NCBI RefSeq assembly: GCF_000820185.1
Contig: NZ_CDCA01000019.1
Coordinates: forward strand, 1 to 64,000
Direction of reading: 5' to 3'
Source: Aeromonas tecta
GTDB lineage: Bacteria > Pseudomonadota > Gammaproteobacteria > Enterobacterales > Aeromonadaceae
DNA: 64,000 nucleotides
Of this stretch, positions 25,040-33,634 are shown one piece after another. The translations under genes were made by a program, and so were the position numbers. Numbering within the stretch: position 1 is the first letter of the stretch; every line of letters starts with the position of its first letter. The notes beneath the pieces were generated by a model that ran no database searches, was not told where the DNA came from, and saw nothing but the letters and a program-made list of their open reading frames with translations.

Positions 25040-25355
25040 AAGGGGCCAGATGCTTGGACCCTTTAGTTGCAGCTCCTATGTGGCAGTCAAAAACGCTACC
25101 TTAAAATAAAAAAACATCGTATTTAGTCTTGAAAATGATGGGTTGGCAGCTATATGAACTGCCTCTTTGGCAACGCAAGCGAGAGGTCGGTGGCACAATC
25201 AGGGCGGCGCTCACCCACTCACCCAGTACCACTCACACAGCTCACCTGGTTAATGGACAGCCGTCAGCAAAGCCTGGCTCCAGTAGCAGCGGGCAAGCCG
25301 CACCAACCCCATGCAAAGGCGAGGCTTCCCGTCCTTGGCGCAAAAGCCATTCTCA
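25040..25355. other. Intergenic region between the solute-binding protein and asnC
   Basis: An imperfect hairpin just after the stop (GAAAGGGGCC with GGACCCTTTAG) may terminate the binding-protein gene. The remaining ~280 bp contain an AT-rich patch (25095-25130), and I see no conserved coding frame, RNA gene or repeat. Confidence 0.5.
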
Positions 25356-25817
25356 TCAGGGTTTTACATCCCGCAGGATCGGGTTCTGCAGCGAGATCAG
25401 GGTTTCCGTCGACTGGATCTCGTCTATGGTCTGGATCTTGTGGATAAGCACCGTCTGCAGCTCGTCGATGGAGCGGGTCATCACCTTCATAAAGATGCTG
25501 TAGTGACCCGTGGTGTAGTAGGCCTCCACCACCTCGTCCAGCGCCTGCAGCTTGGCCAGCGCCGAGGGGTAATCTTTCGCGCTCTTGAGATTGATGCCGA
25601 TAAAGCAGCAGACGTCATAACCCAGCTTCTTGGCATTCACCTGTACCCGGGTGCCCTCGATGATCCCCGCCTGCTTCATCTTCTCCACCCGCACATGGAT
25701 GGTGCCCGGGCTGACCTGCAGTTGCTTGGCGAGTTCGGCGTAAGGGATGCGCGCATTGTCCATCAGGGCGGTGAGGATGGCCTGATCGAGATTATCGATC
25801 CGATAATTTTCCGGCAC
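25356..25817 (-). CDS. asnC: Lrp/AsnC-family regulator AsnC
   Basis: A 153-residue regulator very similar to E. coli AsnC, with an N-terminal HTH (AELAKQLQVSPGTIHVRVEKM) and a ligand-binding RAM domain (CCFIGINLKSAKDYPSALAK, YYTTGHYSIFMKVM). AsnC activates asnA when asparagine is low and represses itself. The start is a GTG (MPENYRIDNLD), aligning with E. coli MENYLIDNLD. It is divergent from asnA across 153 bp that should hold both promoters. Confidence 0.95.
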   Translation of the reverse strand: MPENYRIDNLDQAILTALMDNARIPYAELAKQLQVSPGTIHVRVEKMKQAGIIEGTRVQVNAKKLGYDVCCFIGINLKSAKDYPSALAKLQALDEVVEAYYTTGHYSIFMKVMTRSIDELQTVLIHKIQTIDEIQSTETLISLQNPILRDVKP

Positions 25818-25970
25818 TTTTTTGTACTCCCGTTAACGATATATCAGTAACCCAGCGGTTATTTTGAAGAAAAAAACACGCAAAGCCTATTTCTATTATC
25901 GAATATTGAATTTAGTGCGCTATCTGTTGAAGAATCGCTACATCCAACGGGTTCAAGACAGGTATTTCCC

Positions 25971-26969
25971 ATGAAACAGCACTACATTCGCAGCCAACAG
26001 CAGATCAGCTTCGTCAAAGAGATGTTCTCCCGCCAACTCGCCCAGCAGCTCGGCCTGATGGAGGTGCAAGCCCCCATCCTGAGCCGGGTCGGTGATGGCA
26101 CCCAAGACAACCTCTCCGGCTGCGAGCATGCGGTGCAGGTCAAGGTGAAGACCCTGCCGGAGCACAGCTACGAGGTGGTGCATTCCCTGGCCAAGTGGAA
26201 GCGTCAGACCCTGGGCCGCTTCGGTTTCGGCCCGGGCGAGGGCATCTACACCCACATGAAGGCGCTGCGCCCGGACGAAGACCGCCTGACTCCCATCCAC
26301 TCCGTCTATGTCGATCAGTGGGACTGGGAGAAGGTGATGCCGAGCGAGCGCCGGGATCTGGCCTATCTGCAGGAGACGGTGCGCGGCATCTGGAGCGCCA
26401 TCAAGGCCACCGAGCGCGCGGTCTGCGCCGAGCACGAGCTGACCCCCTTCCTGCCGAGCGAGATCCAGTTCCTGCACAGTGAAGAGCTGCTGAGCCGCTA
26501 CCCGGATCTGGACGCCAAGGGCCGCGAGCGCGCCATCGCCAAGGAGCTGGGGGCCGTGTTCCTCATCGGTATCGGCGGTGCCCTGTCTCATGGCGAGCGC
26601 CACGACGTGCGCGCCCCAGACTACGACGACTGGAGCAGCGAGAACGATCTCGGCCAGGGCCTTGCCGGTCTGAACGGTGACATCCTGGTGTGGAACCCGG
26701 TACTGGAAGACAGCTTTGAGATCTCCTCCATGGGGATCCGGGTGGACGCCGAGGCCCTGCGCCGCCAGCTCGCCACCACCGGGGACGAGGATCGCCTGCA
26801 GTACGACTGGCACCAGGCACTGCTGGCGGGCGAGATGCCCCAGACAATCGGTGGCGGCATCGGCCAATCCCGCCTCGCCATGCTGCTGCTGCAAAAAGAG
26901 CACATCGGTCAGGTACAGGTCGGTGTCTGGCCCGCCGAAATGAAAGCCAGTATCCCTGGCATGCTGTAA
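25971..26969 (+). CDS. asnA: Aspartate-ammonia ligase (asparagine synthetase A)
   Basis: AsnA makes asparagine from aspartate, ammonia and ATP, and is related to class II aminoacyl-tRNA synthetases. The 332-residue product has the family motifs [43 protein letters not shown] and the C-terminal [14 protein letters not shown]. AsnC is encoded divergently. A structured region and terminator lie up to 220 bp downstream. Confidence 0.97.
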   Translation: MKQHYIRSQQQISFVKEMFSRQLAQQLGLMEVQAPILSRVGDGTQDNLSGCEHAVQVKVKTLPEHSYEVVHSLAKWKRQTLGRFGFGPGEGIYTHMKALRPDEDRLTPIHSVYVDQWDWEKVMPSERRDLAYLQETVRGIWSAIKATERAVCAEHELTPFLPSEIQFLHSEELLSRYPDLDAKGRERAIAKELGAVFLIGIGGALSHGERHDVRAPDYDDWSSENDLGQGLAGLNGDILVWNPVLEDSFEISSMGIRVDAEALRRQLATTGDEDRLQYDWHQALLAGEMPQTIGGGIGQSRLAMLLLQKEHIGQVQVGVWPAEMKASIPGML

Positions 26970-27159
26970 CGAATTGATTTGATTGCATCTGGTCTCGCGG
27001 TACGAGAGCAGATGCGAGAGAGAAGCTGGTCAGCCGGGGTGGAGAGCGTATCCCGACTGACTGTAAGGCGGGCATGGTCGCTGACTGTGCCTGCCGACCC
27101 TAGGGCTTGCCCCTGTGACCCGCTCAACCCACTTCAGGTCACATCGAATACATTCCTCT
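26970..27159 (+). ncRNA. Structured 3' region of asnA, possible small RNA
   Basis: Between the asnA stop and a strong terminator, 190 bp contain several stems. TCTCGC pairs with GCGAGA, TCAGCCGGG with CCCGACTGA (one mismatch), and GGCGGGCA with TGCCTGCC (one G-U). There is no coding frame with a ribosome-binding site. It could be a long 3' UTR or a 3'-derived small RNA. I see no convincing promoter of its own. Confidence 0.3.
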
Positions 27160-27187
27160 CGGCAATCTTCGGATTGCCGCTTTTTTA
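27160..27187 (+). terminator. Rho-independent terminator downstream of asnA
   Basis: CGGCAATC/GATTGCCG stem (27160-27167 / 27172-27179) with a stable TTCG tetraloop, followed by C and six T. Confidence 0.9.
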
Positions 27188-27212
27188 TCCTCTCTACGTT
27201 TTTCAGGCCAAG

Positions 27213-27233
27213 AAAAAGGGGCCTGAGCCCCCG
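27213..27233 (-). terminator. Terminator of tsdBA
   Basis: On the minus strand GGGGCTCAGGCCCC folds into a 5-bp GC stem with a TCAG loop followed by TTTTTC, 20 bp after the tsdA stop. Confidence 0.75.
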
Positions 27234-27251
27234 TTTTCATTACCACTTGCT

Positions 27252-28169
27252 TCAGTACGCCTTGCTGCCCAGCAGGTGACCATCCACCGGCGAGGCCAGC
27301 CCGTACTGGGAATACTTGCCGTGATACTCCTTGGTGGTCTGGCCGAGATCCCCCTTGAATCTGGGATCCTGCGGCCGCTCCTGGCTGTTGATGTAGAAAG
27401 AGACATCCCAGGCCTGCTGATCGCTCAGACTCCCGCCCTGAGAGAGCGGCATGTTGCTCTTGATGAAGGCGGCGGCCTTGTCGATGCCGTGCATGCCCGC
27501 CCCCCAGTTGTAGCTCTCCTTGCCCCACAGCGGCGGGAACACATGTCGCCCGGCAACTTGCTTGCCCTCGCCGCTGGCGCCATGGCAATCGGCGCAACGT
27601 TCGACATAGACGGCCTGGCCACGCTGGAAGTCGGGCGCCTTGGCAGGCTCAGCCACCGCGAAGAAGTTGCGGCCCGGCAGCTTGTCACTGATGGCCGCCC
27701 CGCTCGCCAGCCAGTAGGAGTAGGCCACCAGATCGCGAATTGCCTGGCTGTCATAGGCCGGCGGTACGCCCCCCTTGGCGTTCATCGAGAACAGGAAGCA
27801 GCCCTGCAGCCTGTCCTCATAGGTGTTCACCTTGTTGTTCTTCTTGCGATAGGCGGGATAGGCAGGATAGGCCCCCCACAGCGGGCTGGCGCCGGCAATG
27901 ATGCCGCTGCCCAGATGGCAGTTGCTGCATTGCAGGGCATTGTTCGGCTGGCCCTGCCCCTTGAGCTGCTGGGTGTTGACGAACAGGCTGTAGCCACGTT
28001 TGATGGCGGCCCCCATCTCGCCGTCCGGCACCTTCGACCAGTCGGGCACCTGATGATACTGGCCATCCGGCGCCTTCTCGCCGAGGGGCACACTGAACTG
28101 GTCCTCGAAAGATTCGGCCTGAGCCAGACCCGCCAGCAGGCAGGTCATCAACAAATAGAGAGCTTTCAT
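27252..28169 (-). CDS. tsdA: Diheme c-type cytochrome, thiosulfate dehydrogenase/tetrathionate reductase TsdA
   Basis: A 305-residue periplasmic protein with a signal peptide (cleavage near LAQA) and two CXXCH heme sites (CSNCH 81-85, CADCH 192-196). The first domain shows the TsdA pattern CSNCHLGSGI, then WGAYPAYPAYRKKNNKVNTY, then DRLQGCFLFSMN. The cysteine in the last block (Cys124) matches the residue I expect as axial ligand of the active-site heme. TsdA interconverts thiosulfate and tetrathionate. The direction in vivo cannot be read from sequence. It overlaps the tsdB stop by 4 bp (ATGA). Confidence 0.88.
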   Translation of the reverse strand: MKALYLLMTCLLAGLAQAESFEDQFSVPLGEKAPDGQYHQVPDWSKVPDGEMGAAIKRGYSLFVNTQQLKGQGQPNNALQCSNCHLGSGIIAGASPLWGAYPAYPAYRKKNNKVNTYEDRLQGCFLFSMNAKGGVPPAYDSQAIRDLVAYSYWLASGAAISDKLPGRNFFAVAEPAKAPDFQRGQAVYVERCADCHGASGEGKQVAGRHVFPPLWGKESYNWGAGMHGIDKAAAFIKSNMPLSQGGSLSDQQAWDVSFYINSQERPQDPRFKGDLGQTTKEYHGKYSQYGLASPVDGHLLGSKAY

Positions 28170-28789
28170 TTCGCCACCCCCAGCGCCGCAAAGTAGTTGG
28201 CCACCGCATCCACCTCGGCATCGCTCAAGGCCTTGGCGATGGCGGGCATGGAGCCCATGGCGCCATCCGGGCGCTTGTTCGCCTTCCAGTAGTGCAGCTG
28301 ACGCTTGAGATAGGCGGGATCCTGACCGGCGAGGCGCGGGAACAGCGGGCTCACGCCGACGCCGCTAGGGCCATGACAGGCGACGCAGGCGGGCAGGTTG
28401 CGATCCGGTTTGCCGGCCAGGGCCAGCCGCTCACCGGCCTCCATGTCCCCCGGCCACTTGTCGCCGCTCCAGTGCAGCGGAATCGTCTTGGCCTCTGCCT
28501 GGCTGGCGAAGTGCTTGGCGGCGCGAGCAATCTGATCGTCGCTGAGCTGATAGATGATGGGGTTCATAAAGTCGCTGACCCGCTTGCCGCTGCGAAAGGC
28601 CCGCAGCTGTTCGCTGATATAGGTTTCGGATTGTCCCCACAGATTGGGGATGTTCGGCTCCTTGGGGACGCCGTTCATGCTGTGACAGGTGGCGCAGATC
28701 TCGGGCACGTCCTGGACGGTTTGCGCCGCCAGTACCCACTGGGGGCTCAGACTGGCCCAGAGCAAGATGAGTGAGCAGGGTAGTTTCAT
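28166..28789 (-). CDS. tsdB: Diheme cytochrome c4-like electron carrier TsdB
   Basis: A 207-residue periplasmic diheme protein with a signal peptide and two cytochrome c domains, each with one CXXCH (CATCH 32-36, CVACH 135-139) and distal Met candidates in the PIIYQL and MPAIAKAL regions. It is translationally coupled to tsdA downstream. This is the tsdBA arrangement, in which TsdB exchanges electrons with TsdA. Confidence 0.85.
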   Translation of the reverse strand: MKLPCSLILLWASLSPQWVLAAQTVQDVPEICATCHSMNGVPKEPNIPNLWGQSETYISEQLRAFRSGKRVSDFMNPIIYQLSDDQIARAAKHFASQAEAKTIPLHWSGDKWPGDMEAGERLALAGKPDRNLPACVACHGPSGVGVSPLFPRLAGQDPAYLKRQLHYWKANKRPDGAMGSMPAIAKALSDAEVDAVANYFAALGVAK

Positions 28790-28910
28790 CGGCGGCGGAT
28801 CCCTCTTCTGAAAATAACAACATAGTCATTAGTGGTTTACAGAGTAGCATCCTTGTCTGACGAGGCAAAATTGGCCTCCTTCGGGGCTTTAGTCGCGACG
28901 AAGATATAAA

Positions 28911-28934
28911 AACGCCAGCCCGAGGGCTGGCGTT
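28911..28934 (-). terminator. Terminator of the metallo-beta-lactamase-fold gene
   Basis: A 10-bp perfect stem AACGCCAGCC/GGCTGGCGTT with loop CGAG; on the minus strand it is followed by TTTTATATC. Confidence 0.82.
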
Positions 28935-28997
28935 GCGCACAGAGCCACTTGTCGAGCTGCCTACGCCATTGCGCTGCATACTGACTCGATACCCGGC

Positions 28998-29819
28998 TCA
29001 GCAGAATTGATGTTCAAACCCCGCCCCGATGTGGGTTTGCCGCGGCAATCCCTTCTTTCGGTCACCGGTGCAGTGGCAGGCAAAGAGCAGCCCTACCCCT
29101 TCTTGCTCCAGATACGCCCCCAGCGCCCTGGCACGGCCTGCACCTGAGAACTTCAGGTGCAGGCCGCCGATGATGGCATGCACCCGCTCATCGCCGCAGA
29201 CCTCTCGGGCCCGCTGGACAATATTCTCGACCCCGGCATGGCCGCAGCCGATAAAGATGATCAGCCCCTGCTCGCTCTTGTAGGCCATGGCGGAATCATC
29301 GCTGATGAGATCCTTCTCCACTCGCCCGCCGCGCACTATATAGCCGAGCAGGGAGGGCTTGGCCCGATCCCGCCTCATGATGGACCCGAGAAACACCAGC
29401 TGTTCGGACAGCCAGACCGGCTCGGCCGAGCAGCGGGGGATCAACCCTTTTGACTGCAGCCGGGCGGGCTCCAGCTTCCCCGAGAGGCGATAGAGGTTGA
29501 ATCGCCGAAACGGCAGCGGCAGGAAATAGCCCCGTTCATGAAACACGTCCGGGCAGGCGATCAGGGGAATGGGCTCGGCGTAGGGCGGCAGCGCGCCTAT
29601 ACCGCCCACGTGATCATAATGGCCGTGGGACAGCACCACATGGGAGAGGGAGCCGAGATCCACCCCCATCGCCTCGGCATTTGGGCGCAAGGCCTGCCCT
29701 CTGCCGCTATCAAACAACACCCTGAGGCCATCGCACTCCAGCAGCAGGGCCAGCCCTCTCTCCGGAACACAAGCCAGGCGATAAACCTCGTCATCCACCA
29801 GCACCGAGAACTTGATCAT
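28998..29819 (-). CDS. Metallo-beta-lactamase-fold hydrolase
   Basis: A 273-residue soluble protein with the metal-binding SHGHYDHVGG motif, further histidines in IGCGHAGVENI and IGGLHLKF, and a final HCTG. This pattern resembles the MBL subgroup that includes the dihydropterin-methyl-ribofuranosylaminobenzene phosphate synthase-like proteins and the DNA-processing relatives. The substrate is unknown. GGGAG precedes the ATG at 29819. It is a monocistronic gene between two terminators, downstream of clpB. Confidence 0.82.
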   Translation of the reverse strand: MIKFSVLVDDEVYRLACVPERGLALLLECDGLRVLFDSGRGQALRPNAEAMGVDLGSLSHVVLSHGHYDHVGGIGALPPYAEPIPLIACPDVFHERGYFLPLPFRRFNLYRLSGKLEPARLQSKGLIPRCSAEPVWLSEQLVFLGSIMRRDRAKPSLLGYIVRGGRVEKDLISDDSAMAYKSEQGLIIFIGCGHAGVENIVQRAREVCGDERVHAIIGGLHLKFSGAGRARALGAYLEQEGVGLLFACHCTGDRKKGLPRQTHIGAGFEHQFC

Positions 29820-29840
29820 CTCATCTCCCTGAAAATAAAA

Positions 29841-29861
29841 ACGCAGGCGCGAGGCCTGCGT
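29841..29861 (-). terminator. Terminator of clpB
   Basis: ACGCAGGC/GCCTGCGT stem (29841-29848 / 29854-29861) with A and T tracts on either side, 19 bp after the clpB stop. Confidence 0.85.
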
Positions 29862-29879
29862 TTTTCATCGATAACAACG

Positions 29880-32456
29880 TTATGGCTGACTCATGGTGAG
29901 CCCACTGCTGTCGGCCCCCAGCAACAGTTTCTTGCCGGGAATGACCCGACCGCTGAGCAGGGCCTGAGCCAAGGGGTTCTCCACCTTCTGCTGGATAGCC
30001 CGCTTGAGGGGACGCGCCCCGTAGACGGGATCGAAACCCGCATGCACCAGTTTGGTCAGCAGCTCCTCGCTCACCTCCACCTCGAAGCCCTGGGACTCCA
30101 GACGGCCCATCAGGCTCTTGAGCTGGATGCGGGCGATGGACTTGATGTGATCCTCGCCGAGCGGGTGGAACACCACGGTCTCGTCGATCCGGTTGATGAA
30201 CTCCGGCCGGAAGCTGCGGGTCAACAACTCCATCAGCAGGGACTTCATCTCCTCATAGTCCTTCTCGGCATAGTGCTCCTGGATGAGATCCGAGCCGAGG
30301 TTGGAGGTCATGATGACCACCGTATTGCGGAAGTCCACGGTGCGGCCCTGACCATCGGTCAGACGACCGTCGTCCAGCACCTGCAGCAGGATGTTGAACA
30401 CATCCGGGTGCGCTTTTTCCACCTCGTCCAGCAGGATCACCGAGTAGGGGCGACGGCGCACCGCCTCGGTCAGATAACCCCCCTCCTCGTAACCCACGTA
30501 GCCGGGAGGCGCCCCCACCAGACGGGCCACGCTGTGCTTCTCCATGAATTCGGACATGTCGATGCGCACCATGGCGTCCTGGGTATCGAACAGGAACTCG
30601 GCCAGCGCCTTGCACAACTCGGTCTTACCCACCCCGGTCGGGCCGAGGAACAGGAAGGAGCCGATAGGACGGTTCGGATCGGACAGTCCGGCACGAGAGC
30701 GGCGAATGGCATTGGAGACGGCGTCCACCGCCTCTTCCTGGCCGATCACCCGGCTGTGCAGCTGATCCTCCATCCGCAGCAGCTTGTCGCGCTCCCCTTC
30801 CAGCATCCGCGCCACCGGAATACCGGTCCAGCGCGCCAGCACGTCTGCGATCTCCACGTCGGTGACCCGGTTGCGCAGCAGGCTGGTCTCCTGCATCTCG
30901 GCCTGGGTGGCGAGATCCAGCTGTTTTTCCAGCTCGGGGATGCGGCCGTATTGCAGCTCGGACATGCGGGCCAGATCGCCAGCGCGGCGCGCCACCTCCA
31001 GATCCTGACGGGCCTGTTCCAGCGCCGCCTTGATGTGCTGGGTACCGGCAAGGGCGGCCTTCTCGGCCTTCCACACCTCTTCCAGTTCGTTGTATTCACG
31101 CTCCTTCTCGGTCAGCTCCTGGTTGAGCAGATCGAGCCGCTTGCGGCTGGCATCGTCATCCTCTTTGAGCAGCGCCTGCTGCTCCAGTTTCAACTGAATG
31201 ATGCGTCGCTCGAGCCGATCCAGGGACTCCGGTTTGGAGTCTATCTGCAGCCGAATGCTGGCCGCCGCCTCGTCGATGAGGTCGATGGCCTTGTCCGGCA
31301 GCTGGCGATCGGCGATGTAACGATGAGACAGCTGAGCCGCCGCGACGATGGCCGGATCCGTGATCTGCACATGGTGGTGCAGCTCGTAGCGTTCTTTCAG
31401 TCCGCGCAGGATGGCGATGGTGTCCTCCACCGAGGGCTCCTCCACCAGCACCTTCTGGAAGCGGCGCTCCAGCGCGGCGTCTTTCTCCACGTACTGACGA
31501 TACTCGTCCAAGGTGGTGGCACCGACGCAGTGCAGCTCACCGCGCGCCAGAGCCGGTTTGAGCATGTTGCCCGCGTCCATGGCGCCCTCGCCCTTGCCGG
31601 CGCCGACCATGGTGTGCAGCTCGTCGACGAAGAGGATGACGTTGCCCTCTTCCTTGCCGAGATCGTTCAACACGGCTTTGAGCCGCTCTTCGAACTCACC
31701 GCGGTACTTGGCACCGGCCACCAGCGCCCCCATGTCGAGGGACAGCACCCGCTTGTTCTTGAGCCCTTCCGGCACCTCGCCGTTGATGATGCGCTGGGCC
31801 AGCCCCTCGACGATGGCGGTCTTACCGACACCGGGGGCACCGATCAGCACAGGGTTGTTCTTGGTACGGCGTTGCAGCACCTGGATGGTGCGACGGATCT
31901 CTTCATCCCGCCCGATGACGGGATCGAGCTTGCCGAGTTCGGCCCGCTCGGTGAGATCGACGGTGTACTTCTCCAACGCCTGACGGTTCTCTTCGGCGTT
32001 GGCGTCATCGATCTTCTTGCCACCGCGCACCTTGTCGATGGCTTGCTCGAGCTTCTCTTTGGTCAGCCCCTGGCTGCGCAGCAGCTCGCCCAGATTGCCC
32101 TTCTCATCGAGGGCCGCCAGCACGAACAGCTCGGATGAGATGAACTGATCCTTGCGCTGCTGAGCCAGCTTGTCACAGACGTTGAGCAGCCGGCCGAGGC
32201 CATTGGAGAGCTGCACATCGCCCTCGACACCGCTCACTCTCGGCAAGCGGTCGAGCTCCTCGCCGAGGCGCGAGCGCAGGGCATTGATGTCCATCCCACA
32301 CAGAGTCAGTAACGGACGAATGGAGCCGCCATCCTGATTGACCAGTGCGGTCATCAGATGGGCGGGTTCGATAAATTGATGATCACGACCCAGTGCGAGT
32401 GACTGGGCATCGGAAATAGCGACTTGGAATTTGCTGGTCAGGCGATCGAGGCGCAT
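29880..32456 (-). CDS. clpB: Protein disaggregase ClpB
   Basis: Hsp100 AAA+ chaperone that, with DnaK, rescues aggregated proteins. It has 858 residues from the ATG at 32456 ([11 protein letters not shown]), the usual length; the frame is open 14 codons further but without family sequence. In order it has an N-terminal double-Clp domain (1-145), NBD1 with GAPGVGKT, a coiled-coil middle domain (about 400-525, charged [12 protein letters not shown]), NBD2 with GPTGVGKT, and a C-terminal region with [11 protein letters not shown]. No ClpP-binding tripeptide is present, as expected. It is preceded by a sigma-32 promoter. Confidence 0.98.
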   Translation of the reverse strand: MRLDRLTSKFQVAISDAQSLALGRDHQFIEPAHLMTALVNQDGGSIRPLLTLCGMDINALRSRLGEELDRLPRVSGVEGDVQLSNGLGRLLNVCDKLAQQRKDQFISSELFVLAALDEKGNLGELLRSQGLTKEKLEQAIDKVRGGKKIDDANAEENRQALEKYTVDLTERAELGKLDPVIGRDEEIRRTIQVLQRRTKNNPVLIGAPGVGKTAIVEGLAQRIINGEVPEGLKNKRVLSLDMGALVAGAKYRGEFEERLKAVLNDLGKEEGNVILFVDELHTMVGAGKGEGAMDAGNMLKPALARGELHCVGATTLDEYRQYVEKDAALERRFQKVLVEEPSVEDTIAILRGLKERYELHHHVQITDPAIVAAAQLSHRYIADRQLPDKAIDLIDEAAASIRLQIDSKPESLDRLERRIIQLKLEQQALLKEDDDASRKRLDLLNQELTEKEREYNELEEVWKAEKAALAGTQHIKAALEQARQDLEVARRAGDLARMSELQYGRIPELEKQLDLATQAEMQETSLLRNRVTDVEIADVLARWTGIPVARMLEGERDKLLRMEDQLHSRVIGQEEAVDAVSNAIRRSRAGLSDPNRPIGSFLFLGPTGVGKTELCKALAEFLFDTQDAMVRIDMSEFMEKHSVARLVGAPPGYVGYEEGGYLTEAVRRRPYSVILLDEVEKAHPDVFNILLQVLDDGRLTDGQGRTVDFRNTVVIMTSNLGSDLIQEHYAEKDYEEMKSLLMELLTRSFRPEFINRIDETVVFHPLGEDHIKSIARIQLKSLMGRLESQGFEVEVSEELLTKLVHAGFDPVYGARPLKRAIQQKVENPLAQALLSGRVIPGKKLLLGADSSGLTMSQP

Positions 32457-32517
32457 TGCACTCCCCCTTTGAAACAACGCCGCCTTGGGCGGCAACAACA
32501 GAACTTTCTGACAAGGA

Positions 32518-32545
32518 AGATGAGGCCCGTGGCCAGAATTTCAAG
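32518..32545 (-). promoter_or_regulatory. Sigma-32 (heat-shock) promoter of clpB
   Basis: The minus strand has CTTGAAA (32539-32545), a 13-bp spacer and CCTCATCT (32518-32525), a close match to the RpoH consensus CTTGAAA-N11-16-CCCCATNT. It lies about 60 bp upstream of the start codon. The leader also holds a GCCGCC/GGCGGC hairpin. Confidence 0.8.
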
Positions 32546-32673
32546 GGCGAGTGTTGTTTATTTTTTCCTCAATAGCGACCTCGAAGGAGGCTAACCCTTG
32601 TCTGGCAAGGGATGACTCAGCTGACGCGGCAGGCCGGAGCAAAGAAGCAAACGAATATGGCAGACGTGAATAG

Positions 32674-32704
32674 GGAGGCGCTCACCGCTGGGGTGAGCGC
32701 CTCC
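32674..32704 (-). other. GC-rich stem-loop between pgeF and clpB
   Basis: A 13-bp perfect stem (GGAGGCGCTCACC with GGTGAGCGCCTCC) immediately after the pgeF stop. It has no T tract on the minus strand, so it is a weak terminator or an mRNA 3' stabiliser; clpB still has its own promoter downstream. Confidence 0.6.
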
Positions 32705-32708
32705 GGCA

Positions 32709-33446
32709 CTACTCTGCCAGCCAGATAAGCGACGCCATGCGACCGGTCTGGCCATCGCGGCGATAGGAATAGAAGCGCTCGCCGTCGCTATGGGTACAGT
32801 GCTCGCCACCATAGACGGCGCTCACCCCGGCGCGAGCCAGCCGCAATCGAGCCAGCTGGTAGATATCCGCCAGCCACTTGCCCTCGTTGGCAGACGGCAC
32901 GAAGGCCGCTGCGGCCTCTGCCTGCTCGGCCATAAAGGCATCACGTACCTCGCCGCCCACCTCAAACGCGGTGGGGCCGATGGCGGGACCGAGCCAGGCG
33001 AGAATATCGGCCGGCTCGCACCCCATGGCGGCGATGCTGGCCTCCAACACGCCCCCCTGCAAGCCGCGCCAACCGGCATGAGCGGCCGCCACTCGGGTCC
33101 CCGCTCGGTCACAAAACAGCACCGGCAGGCAGTCGGCCGTCATCACGATACAGGCCAGCCCGGCCTGGTGAGCACAGGCAGCATCCGCATCCGGCGCCCC
33201 AGCGTATTGGTTGCTGACGGGATGAACGGCGGTGCCGTGAATCTGATTGAGCCAGTTGAGCCGACCCGGAACCCCGGCCGCCTGTTGCAACAAGGCGCGG
33301 TTGGCCTCGACCTTGCTCGCCTCGTCGCCCACGTGGGCACCCAGGTTCAGACCACGAAAGACACCTTCGCTGACGCCACCGTCGCGGGTGGTCGACAAGG
33401 CCCGTACAGCGGTCGGCGCGGGCCAGTCCGGTTCGATCCAGTTCAT
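32709..33446 (-). CDS. pgeF: Peptidoglycan editing factor PgeF (laccase-domain, YfiH family)
   Basis: A 245-residue cytoplasmic protein of the multicopper-oxidase-like DUF152 family. The metal/active-site residues are recognisable in NQIHGTAV, MTADCLPVLF and HAGWRGLQGG. PgeF removes incorrectly incorporated L-Ser-type UDP-MurNAc precursors in E. coli. AAGGAG lies 7 bases before the ATG at 33446; an ATG five codons upstream overlaps that site and is less likely. It lies between rluD and clpB as in E. coli. Confidence 0.93.
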   Translation of the reverse strand: MNWIEPDWPAPTAVRALSTTRDGGVSEGVFRGLNLGAHVGDEASKVEANRALLQQAAGVPGRLNWLNQIHGTAVHPVSNQYAGAPDADAACAHQAGLACIVMTADCLPVLFCDRAGTRVAAAHAGWRGLQGGVLEASIAAMGCEPADILAWLGPAIGPTAFEVGGEVRDAFMAEQAEAAAAFVPSANEGKWLADIYQLARLRLARAGVSAVYGGEHCTHSDGERFYSYRRDGQTGRMASLIWLAE

Positions 33447-33485
33447 CTGCGACTCCTTCATTCAGATCGTGCTTTGCATAAAACA

Positions 33486-33513
33486 ACGGGGCTCCCAAGA
33501 GAAGGAGCCCCGT
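33486..33513 (-). terminator. Hairpin with T-rich tail between rluD and pgeF
   Basis: A 10-bp GC-rich stem ACGGGGCTCC/GGAGCCCCGT with an 8-nt loop; the minus strand continues TGTTTTATG. It may terminate or attenuate rluD transcription before pgeF. Confidence 0.55.
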
Positions 33514-33557
33514 CAAACGCTCAGACTACGGCAGAAACCGACGCAGGCCTTGTACTA

Positions 33558-33620
33558 TCAACGCCAGGCCAGCTCATCCGAATTGGCCAGAGTGATGTCG
33601 GTACGCGGCACGTCCCTCAG
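33558..33620 (-). pseudogene. Duplicated 3' end of rluD
   Basis: About 15 bp after the rluD stop, a second copy of the rluD end appears, with its own TGA (33558-33560). It reads LRDVPRTDITLANSDELAWR-stop, against LMEVLRADTLANPDDLVWS-stop in the gene: roughly 73% base identity over about 60 bp, with a one-codon insertion. Many of the differences are third-position transitions. It lacks a start. Confidence 0.8.
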
Positions 33621-33634
33621 CTTCGAGCCTGAAC

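Noticed and set aside
29538..32138. 866-codon open frame antisense to clpB
   Set aside because: High-GC antisense shadow of clpB, without ribosome-binding site or recognisable domain. Similar long antisense frames over recG, pssA, gpmM and edd were rejected for the same reason.
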